The notes under the pieces are model-generated. The model ran no database searches and was not told where the DNA came from. It worked only from the letters and a program-made list of their open reading frames with translations. The position numbers were made by a program, and so were the translations under genes. Of a DNA stretch of 37,479 bases, positions 32,768 through 37,479 are shown in pieces. The stretch comes from an uncultured Psychroflexus sp. (GTDB taxonomy: Bacteria; Bacteroidota; Bacteroidia; Flavobacteriales; Flavobacteriaceae). Positions within the stretch are counted from its first letter, which is position 1. Every line of letters starts with the position of its first letter. The stretch covers positions 1 to 37,479 of the forward strand of contig CAJXVZ010000028.1 in the NCBI GenBank assembly GCA_913062845.1, given 5' to 3'.

Positions 32768-33742
32768 ATGATGAAAAACATACTCATAATACTGGTCATT
32801 TGTGTTTTAAGTTTTAGTGTTTCTAAAGCTCAAAACAATCAAGAAAAAATTAATGATTTAGGACGTATTGCAATTGTACCTTACGTCGCCAATCAAGTTG
32901 AAAATATACCACTTTCAGCAAAGAATAACCTGCAAAGCAAAATGGCTCAAATACTTACAACCAATGGTATTGCAGGCTCCACAAATTATAATTCAAGATT
33001 TATTATTACACCAAATATCTCCGTGCTTTCAAAGGATGTCGTTGCGGGAGCGCCACCAAAGGTTGCTTTAGTCTTAGAAGTGGCATTCTATATAGGTGAT
33101 GGCGTAAGTGGAACTAAGTTTGGCAGCACTGCCATTACTGTAAAAGGTGTTGGTCGTAACGAAAACAAAGCCTATTTATCAGCCTTTAAAAATATCAGCT
33201 CCAGTAATTCCCAAGTTAAAAACTTAGTGGATAAAGCTAAAGAACGAATTTTGGCCTACTACAACGATGGTTGCGACTTTATTATTAAAGAAGCTGAAAG
33301 CCTTACGAAACAAAATAAATTTGATGAGGCCTTATTTTCTTTAACTTCAGTTCCCGTCGTTTCCAAAGATTGTTTTAACAAAGCTCAAGACATGGCAGCC
33401 GATGTGTATAAACAAAAAATCAATAGAGACTGTGATATTTTGCTCAATATGGCCAATAATGCCTGGAATAGTGGTCAAAATTACGAAGCTGCTAAAAAAG
33501 CCGGATTTTATCTCAATCAAATCGAGCCCGATTCTAAGTGCTATTCTAAAGTAAAAGGAATTGCCAATACTATTCAAAAAGGCGTTAAGAAAAATACAGA
33601 CAGAGAATGGAATTTCATTGAAAATCAACAAAAATTTAGCGCTGAAGTTGAAAAAAACCGTTTGCTAATTTCTAAGGAAATTGCTTTAGCCTATGCTAAT
33701 AATCAACCGGAAACTATATATAATATCAAAGGATGGTGGTAA
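32768..33742 (+). CDS. exported CsgG-like protein of unknown function
   Basis: The 324-residue protein has a Sec signal ending V-S-K-A-Q. The N-terminal half (L-G-R-I-A-I-V-P-Y-V, L-Q-S-K-M-A-Q-I-L-T-T-N-G-I, R-F-I-I-T-P-N-I) looks like the nucleotide-free alpha/beta fold of CsgG or TolB-N proteins, though no database name comes to mind. Residues about 165-260 look like two TPR-like helical pairs with conserved cysteines (D-C-F-N-K-A, R-D-C-D-I-L-L). A coiled-coil end finishes with K-G-W-W. Two starts (M1/M2) are equivalent. It closes the five-gene cassette. Confidence 0.7.
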   Translation: MMKNILIILVICVLSFSVSKAQNNQEKINDLGRIAIVPYVANQVENIPLSAKNNLQSKMAQILTTNGIAGSTNYNSRFIITPNISVLSKDVVAGAPPKVALVLEVAFYIGDGVSGTKFGSTAITVKGVGRNENKAYLSAFKNISSSNSQVKNLVDKAKERILAYYNDGCDFIIKEAESLTKQNKFDEALFSLTSVPVVSKDCFNKAQDMAADVYKQKINRDCDILLNMANNAWNSGQNYEAAKKAGFYLNQIEPDSKCYSKVKGIANTIQKGVKKNTDREWNFIENQQKFSAEVEKNRLLISKEIALAYANNQPETIYNIKGWW

Positions 33743-33782
33743 TTTTTATGGCTTTATATCAGTAAAATAATAATCTTTCATA

Positions 33783-34346
33783 ATGAAAAAACTTATATTT
33801 ATAAAACTTGGTCTATTGTTTTGCCTTTTAGTAACATCATGTGATTTGATTGAAGAAGATAGCGAAGAAGATTTAATCCAAGAGGATGTTGATGTAGAAA
33901 CCATTGTTGTTGTTAAACAATATTTCCAGACTACAGATAATTATGGGAGTACGGAGTACATTCCCGAAACAGCTTACTGGAATGGTACAAGCATAGTTTT
34001 TGAGAGCTTTACACCTAATAATTTTTTAAAAGAAATCGAAATTAAAAATATAAATCTATCGGGTGAAATCTTTATTGAGTTCGATGAAAATTCATCGATT
34101 ATAGGAGAATTTGTAACTCAGGAAAACGGATTTAATCGTTTGTATAAAACCAATATTACCCTTACTCAATGGGATGATTCGTTTCATGATCAAGGCGGAT
34201 ATATTCATATCACATCTTTCAATTCAAACCAGAATTTAGCCGATGGTGAAATTGAGTTTACTGGCTGGCGCTGGGATAACCAATTAAACAGAGAGGTTTC
34301 TTTTGGGTTTAATGTTCAATTTGAAAATTTAACTTTTATTAATTAA
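33783..34346 (+). CDS. acidic lipoprotein of unknown function
   Basis: The 187-residue protein has signal and lipobox V-T-S-C (Cys20) followed by the acidic stretch D-L-I-E-E-D-S-E-E-D, again the type seen in surface-exported lipoproteins. The body is predicted as beta strands, rich in N, T and aromatic residues, with no motif I recognise. It starts 40 bases after the CsgG-like gene and could belong to either the cassette or the following lipoprotein cluster. Confidence 0.7.
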   Translation: MKKLIFIKLGLLFCLLVTSCDLIEEDSEEDLIQEDVDVETIVVVKQYFQTTDNYGSTEYIPETAYWNGTSIVFESFTPNNFLKEIEIKNINLSGEIFIEFDENSSIIGEFVTQENGFNRLYKTNITLTQWDDSFHDQGGYIHITSFNSNQNLADGEIEFTGWRWDNQLNREVSFGFNVQFENLTFIN

Positions 34347-34356
34347 TCTATCAATT

Positions 34357-34409
34357 GTGAAAACTATTCAAAATTTATTGCCATTGTTTCTTTTTTTTTC
34401 ACAACGCTT
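34357..34409 (+). other. out-of-frame signal-peptide segment with a T9 tract
   Basis: A GTG at 34357 opens a reading frame M-K-T-I-Q-N-L-L-P-L-F-L-F-F that runs into nine T's at 34391-34399 and leaves the frame of the lipoprotein that follows. Adding one T would fuse it into M-K-T-I-Q...F-F-F-T-T-L-L-L-S-C, a perfect lipoprotein signal. The in-frame stretch upstream of 34410 is open back to TAA at 34344-34346 but has no ATG or GTG start. Confidence 0.65.
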
Positions 34410-34928
34410 TTGTTGTCATGCGAAGATGAAAGTAATAATGACATAGAAACTAACGCAGATGTTAATACTGTTTGGAATAATCAATTTTTATATGGTAATT
34501 TCTCGATTAATGGACAACCTGTTGTAACTAATGAAGTAGAGACAACAAGTGAATTTATAGAGGATGCTGTCTGTTACAGCAACTTGCCTTCATCTTCATT
34601 TATAAGCGTGAGTTTTTATGTATACATTCCAAGAAACGACCAAACTATTCCCGGTTTTGATGTGACCGATCTTGTTATTTTTTTTGCTAATACAAGCATT
34701 TTCACCCAAGAGAGTAATCGTCAACTTAGTGTCGTAGGCACTGACATAATAAATGGTGTATCCTATAGTATTTTTTTGGTAGAAGTTTTTCTTCCAAGCG
34801 ATTTAATTACACGAGACAACTTCCAACAACTCCGCTTTGATTTTGATATGCGCCACCTTGATGTAGATACTGAGCAAGAATTAAATAGAGATGACAAATT
34901 TATACAGATTAATATTAACCCATGCTAA
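34410..34928 (+). CDS. lipoprotein, signal peptide interrupted by a homopolymer frameshift
   Basis: From the TTG at 34410 the frame gives 172 residues starting at the lipobox L-L-S-C, so the signal peptide must be encoded upstream. The natural start is probably GTG at 34357, separated by a T9 tract that is one T short of the right frame. The mature part is paralogous to the truncated gene at 37148 (V-W-N-N-Q-F-L-Y-G versus I-W-D-N-Q-F-L-F-G, and a nearly identical stretch through G-F-D-V-T-D-L-V-I-F-F). It ends in N-I-N-P-C. Function unknown. It is either a slippage-switched gene, a young pseudogene, or affected by a sequencing error. Confidence 0.7.
   Translation: MLSCEDESNNDIETNADVNTVWNNQFLYGNFSINGQPVVTNEVETTSEFIEDAVCYSNLPSSSFISVSFYVYIPRNDQTIPGFDVTDLVIFFANTSIFTQESNRQLSVVGTDIINGVSYSIFLVEVFLPSDLITRDNFQQLRFDFDMRHLDVDTEQELNRDDKFIQININPC
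34531..34686 (+). repeat. direct repeat, copy 1 (156 bp, nearly identical to 37317-37472)
   Basis: Counted by eye there are 6 mismatches in 156 bases, none in the first 72. Both flanks diverge quickly: the 67 bases just upstream differ at about 15 positions. Confidence 0.9.
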
Positions 34929-34938
34929 AATTAAATAT

Positions 34939-35550
34939 ATGAAAACTTCTAGACTGATTTATTTACTTCTTTTAATTCCGTATATAGGAATATCTCAATC
35001 TGAGAACACCACAACTATTGGTGCTCAGACTTGGTCTATGAATCTCAATGCGACGAGCTTCAAAAACGGAGAACCGATTCCACAAGCTCAAAGCAACGCT
35101 GAGTGGGAAGCGGCCGCCAAAAACAAACAACCTGCCTGGTGTTATTACAATAACGACCCTTCAACGGCAGAAAAACATGGACTTTTATACAATTGGTTTG
35201 CTGTAGATGACCCTAGAGGTATTGCGCCTAAGGGCTGGAGAGTGGCCAGTAAACAAGACTGGGAAACGCTTTTATCTAATTATCAGCAAAACAGAGCAGA
35301 CGCACTAAAAACTAAAGAAGGCTGGAAAGTTTTTTATGGAAATAAATCATCAGGATTTTCAGCTTATCCAGTTGGCATTCGAGGCGTGCCAAATTTTTTT
35401 CAGAGAGGCGAAACTACAATCTACTGGACGAGTACAGAAGTAGATGAAGAAAATGCTTATGGATTTGCATTTACATCAAGTAAGATATTTGTATTTGGCT
35501 CACAACAATATAAAGTAATGGGCTATTCTGTAAGATTGGTTAAAAATTAG
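34939..35550 (+). CDS. exported FISUMP-domain protein
   Basis: From the ATG at 34939 it is a 203-residue protein with a Sec signal (M-K-T-S-R-L...G-I-S-Q). An upstream in-frame ATG at 34891 would put 16 residues before the signal and overlaps the previous gene, so I reject it. The body is a FISUMP domain (Fibrobacter succinogenes major paralogous domain): I-G-A-Q-T-W-S-M-N-L-N, G-L-L-Y-N-W-F-A-V, P-K-G-W-R-V-A-S-K-Q-D-W, Y-W-T-S-T-E and the final Y-S-V-R-L-V. The fold is thought to be related to C-type-lectin-like/formylglycine-type domains; the ligand is unknown. Confidence 0.85.
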   Translation: MKTSRLIYLLLLIPYIGISQSENTTTIGAQTWSMNLNATSFKNGEPIPQAQSNAEWEAAAKNKQPAWCYYNNDPSTAEKHGLLYNWFAVDDPRGIAPKGWRVASKQDWETLLSNYQQNRADALKTKEGWKVFYGNKSSGFSAYPVGIRGVPNFFQRGETTIYWTSTEVDEENAYGFAFTSSKIFVFGSQQYKVMGYSVRLVKN

Positions 35551-35756
35551 TGTCAATCAATACTCGTAAATATTGAATATAAAGGGTGAAATATTTGACC
35601 TGGCCAAGCCCCTAAATAAAGTTGGGCATAACCTTATAATTTGAATAATGTGAAAATTAAATTTTTAATTATTAAACCGATTATTATTTCCTTTAAAACT
35701 CTATTAGAGTTTATCTATTCAAATCAATTAATTAAAACCTATAAAATTTAAATGTT

Positions 35757-36197
35757 ATGAAAAAATCAAAATCTTTAATTTTTTTACTATTTCTAAGTGT
35801 CTTTTCTCTAATATCTTGTGAAGAAGAAGAAGATGATACATCATGGGATTGTGCCAATGGAACTTGTGTAGAAGTTTTTTCAAGCTTTGGTCTGTTTTCA
35901 TCACGTTCAAATTGTGAATCTGAATGTGGTGGTTCAAACAATACTTTAGGTAAAGTTTCTTTTTATACTCAATCAGATCTGGGATGTGGTAATATAACAG
36001 TGTTTTTACAAGGTGTTGGATCGGATGTAATTACTGGTTTTTATCCAAATGGTTTTTCAGGATGTGATCAAAATGCAAATGCAAACTTTAACGTGCCAAA
36101 AGGTAGTTATACTTATACAGCTGAATGCGATGGTTATACTTGGCCAGAAAGAACTATAACTGTAGGAAACTGTACAGGTGTGCAACTAACAAACTAA
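35757..36197 (+). CDS. small lipoprotein with a four-cysteine module
   Basis: The 146-residue protein has signal and lipobox L-I-S-C (Cys21), then an acidic E-E-E-E-D-D run. Next comes a short module W-D-C-x3-G-x-C-V-E-V...S-N-C-x3-C-G that reappears in the next gene. The rest is a beta domain of about 95 residues with three more cysteines (L-G-C-G-N, S-G-C-D-Q and A-E-C-D-G, G-N-C-T-G) and Y-T-Y-T-A-E-C-D-G-Y-x-W, resembling a carboxypeptidase-regulatory or PEGA-like strand pattern. The 206-base gap before it has no other feature that I can see. Confidence 0.75.
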   Translation: MKKSKSLIFLLFLSVFSLISCEEEEDDTSWDCANGTCVEVFSSFGLFSSRSNCESECGGSNNTLGKVSFYTQSDLGCGNITVFLQGVGSDVITGFYPNGFSGCDQNANANFNVPKGSYTYTAECDGYTWPERTITVGNCTGVQLTN

Positions 36198-36217
36198 TTA
36201 CTTAAATCTTAATTATC

Positions 36218-37087
36218 ATGAAATTAAATATTTTAAAAATTGGTTTAGTGGCTATTGTTTCGGTTTTACTATTTTCTTGTGAAGAAAGTGATGAAGATTT
36301 AGAAAGCGATGGTAATCAAAGTCGTTGGGATTGCCTAAGTGGCGAATGTAGCCAAGTAATAAACGGATCTTATTCTTCTCAACTTGATTGTAATCTTGAT
36401 TGTGGTAATGATGCCACTAATCTTTTGTATACTGAGGGTGATGGCGTAACAGATTATGAAGGCAATTTTTACCCTACGGTAATTATTAATGGCAGAGAGT
36501 GGATGGCAGAAAATCTTCGGCTTAGGAACGCACCACCTGTTAATGGCCCTGATTTAGTCTACAGTAATGATTTTGATAATTGGACATCAAGTGGTAATGC
36601 TTTTAATGGAATACGAGCGTATTGTTATCCTGATGATAACATTAATAATTATGAGGAGTATGGTGTTCTCTACACTTGGCATGCCGTGCGGTGGGTAGAT
36701 TTGTGCCCTCAGGGTTGGCACATCCCAAGCATTGATGAATGGTGGGATATGTTCGAGTCTCTCGACCAGAATCAATATGCTTATTCTACTGCAAGTGATG
36801 AATTACGTTCAATTGAAGGTTGGATTACTCCAGGTAATAATCTAAGTGGCATGAATATTAAATCAGCAGGTTCTACTTTAGGAGTAGTGCCACTCAGGCC
36901 TACATTTTTAGGATTTAGGGCAAGCTTTTGGACTTCGACTGAAATGGACTCAGAACATGCTGAATATATTGATATTTTTATTCCTAATGAATCCTATGGT
37001 ATTGGAGTAATTAAGTCTTTTCAGACCTCAGGTACACGTCGAAAAAAATGGAATGCAGCATCTTGTAGGTGCATCAAAGATCAATAG
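36218..37087 (+). CDS. FISUMP-domain lipoprotein with the same four-cysteine module
   Basis: The 289-residue lipoprotein has lipobox L-F-S-C (Cys21). The module W-D-C-x3-G-x-C-S-Q-V...L-D-C-x3-C-G follows the acidic linker, then a FISUMP domain (about 75-288): V-I-I-N-G-R-E-W-M-A-E-N-L-R, G-V-L-Y-T-W-H-A-V, C-P-Q-G-W-H-I-P-S-I-D-E-W, F-W-T-S-T-E and a closing S-C-R-C-I-K-D. It begins 20 bases after the previous gene. The shared module suggests these neighbours assemble together or bind the same partner. Confidence 0.88.
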   Translation: MKLNILKIGLVAIVSVLLFSCEESDEDLESDGNQSRWDCLSGECSQVINGSYSSQLDCNLDCGNDATNLLYTEGDGVTDYEGNFYPTVIINGREWMAENLRLRNAPPVNGPDLVYSNDFDNWTSSGNAFNGIRAYCYPDDNINNYEEYGVLYTWHAVRWVDLCPQGWHIPSIDEWWDMFESLDQNQYAYSTASDELRSIEGWITPGNNLSGMNIKSAGSTLGVVPLRPTFLGFRASFWTSTEMDSEHAEYIDIFIPNESYGIGVIKSFQTSGTRRKKWNAASCRCIKDQ

Positions 37088-37147
37088 TGAGGCTCACTAA
37101 AAATTACATTATATAAAGACATTTGACTAACTTAAAACTTAATACAA

Positions 37148-37479
37148 ATGATTTCAAACATTCTAAAAGTAAGCACCCTGTTATTTGTTTTCTTGATGCT
37201 CACATCCTGTGAAGAAGAAGATAATGACAATAATCCTAGTGCAAATATTGATGCTATTTGGGATAATCAGTTTCTTTTTGGTAATACTACCATTAATGGA
37301 CAATCTGTAATAACCAATGAAGTAGAGACAACAAGTGAATTTATAGAGGATGCTGTCTGTTACAGCAACTTGCCTTCATCTTCATTTACAAGCGTAAGTT
37401 TTTATGTTTACATTCCCAGAAATGACCAAACTATCCCCGGTTTTGATGTGACCGATCTTGTTATTTTTTTTGACGGCAC
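37148..37479 (+). CDS. lipoprotein paralog of the 34410 gene (partial, runs off the window)
   Basis: ATG at 37148 opens a frame with an intact lipoprotein signal, lipobox L-T-S-C (Cys21) and an E-E-E-D-N-D run, continuing to the window edge without a stop. The mature part is homologous to the protein at 34410-34928, with I-W-D-N-Q-F-L-F-G and an almost identical stretch from N-E-V-E-T-T-S through G-F-D-V-T-D-L-V-I-F-F. This copy has no T tract in its signal peptide and shows what the intact gene looks like. Confidence 0.85.
   Translation, partial: MISNILKVSTLLFVFLMLTSCEEEDNDNNPSANIDAIWDNQFLFGNTTINGQSVITNEVETTSEFIEDAVCYSNLPSSSFTSVSFYVYIPRNDQTIPGFDVTDLVIFFDG
37317..37472 (+). repeat. direct repeat, copy 2 (156 bp, nearly identical to 34531-34686)
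   Basis: Second copy, 2786 bases downstream and in the same orientation, inside the paralogous lipoprotein gene. The match ends after the T8 run at 37464-37471. Confidence 0.9.

Noticed and set aside
34891-34938. An earlier ATG for the first FISUMP protein
   Set aside because: It lies inside the preceding gene and would bury the signal peptide 16 residues into the protein.

Overview
The window is AT-rich chromosomal DNA from a Bacteroidota bacterium, most likely a free-living member of the Flavobacteriaceae. The grounds are: two type IX secretion (T9SS) type B C-terminal sorting domains with the F-x-P-N-G-D-G-x-N-D signature at the left edge, Bacteroidota-type promoters (TTG then TAnnTTTG, best seen at 7580-7608 and 12676-12706), many lipoproteins and Sec-exported proteins, FISUMP-domain proteins, and the DUF6909 and DUF6175 families. 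No tRNA, rRNA or CRISPR array was seen.

Layout. (1) 1-3383, plus: the tail of one T9SS cargo gene, a second cargo gene carrying a C-type lectin domain, and a ComF-type phosphoribosyltransferase. (2) 3387-7398, minus: an M23 peptidase, a GH3-family adenylating enzyme and a DUF6909 protein in one tight operon. (3) 7580-12547, plus: a promoter and five closely packed cytoplasmic genes (alpha/beta-hydrolase, ATP-grasp ligase, YbdK-like carboxylate-amine ligase, class I glutamine amidotransferase, divergent ATP-grasp-like protein). These look like a pathway that builds and trims an unknown amide- or peptide-linked metabolite. (4) 12743-14443: an acyl-CoA dehydrogenase and a convergent CBS-domain protein separated by a strong bidirectional terminator. 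(5) 14849-24909: two divergent transcription units for 3-keto-sugar metabolism. Minus: TIM-barrel lipoprotein, NupG-like MFS transporter, Gfo/Idh/MocA oxidoreductase, TIM-barrel isomerase, DUF1080 lipoprotein. Plus: GMC dehydrogenase with an iron-sulfur-type cysteine motif, its gluconate-dehydrogenase-subunit-3-like partner, then a second DUF1080 lipoprotein. A RAYT/IS200-like Y1 transposase surrounded by GACCC...GGGTC palindromes sits between the partner subunit and that second DUF1080 gene.

(6) 25035-37479, plus: an accessory-looking, envelope-directed region. It starts with a membrane-anchored TPR-LytTR regulator and a lipoprotein of unknown function. A five-gene cassette of exported proteins follows (27928-33742): a 942-residue protein with DUF2846-like and LolA-like parts, two paralogous LPP20-like proteins, a DUF6175 protein and a CsgG-like protein. 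The window ends in a cluster of small lipoproteins with two FISUMP proteins, a shared four-cysteine module, two paralogs that share a nearly identical 156-bp patch, and a T9 homopolymer that puts one signal peptide out of frame.

The strongest candidates for undescribed biology are the amidoligase operon (3), the exported LPP20/DUF6175 cassette, and the recombining, possibly slippage-switched lipoprotein cluster in (6).
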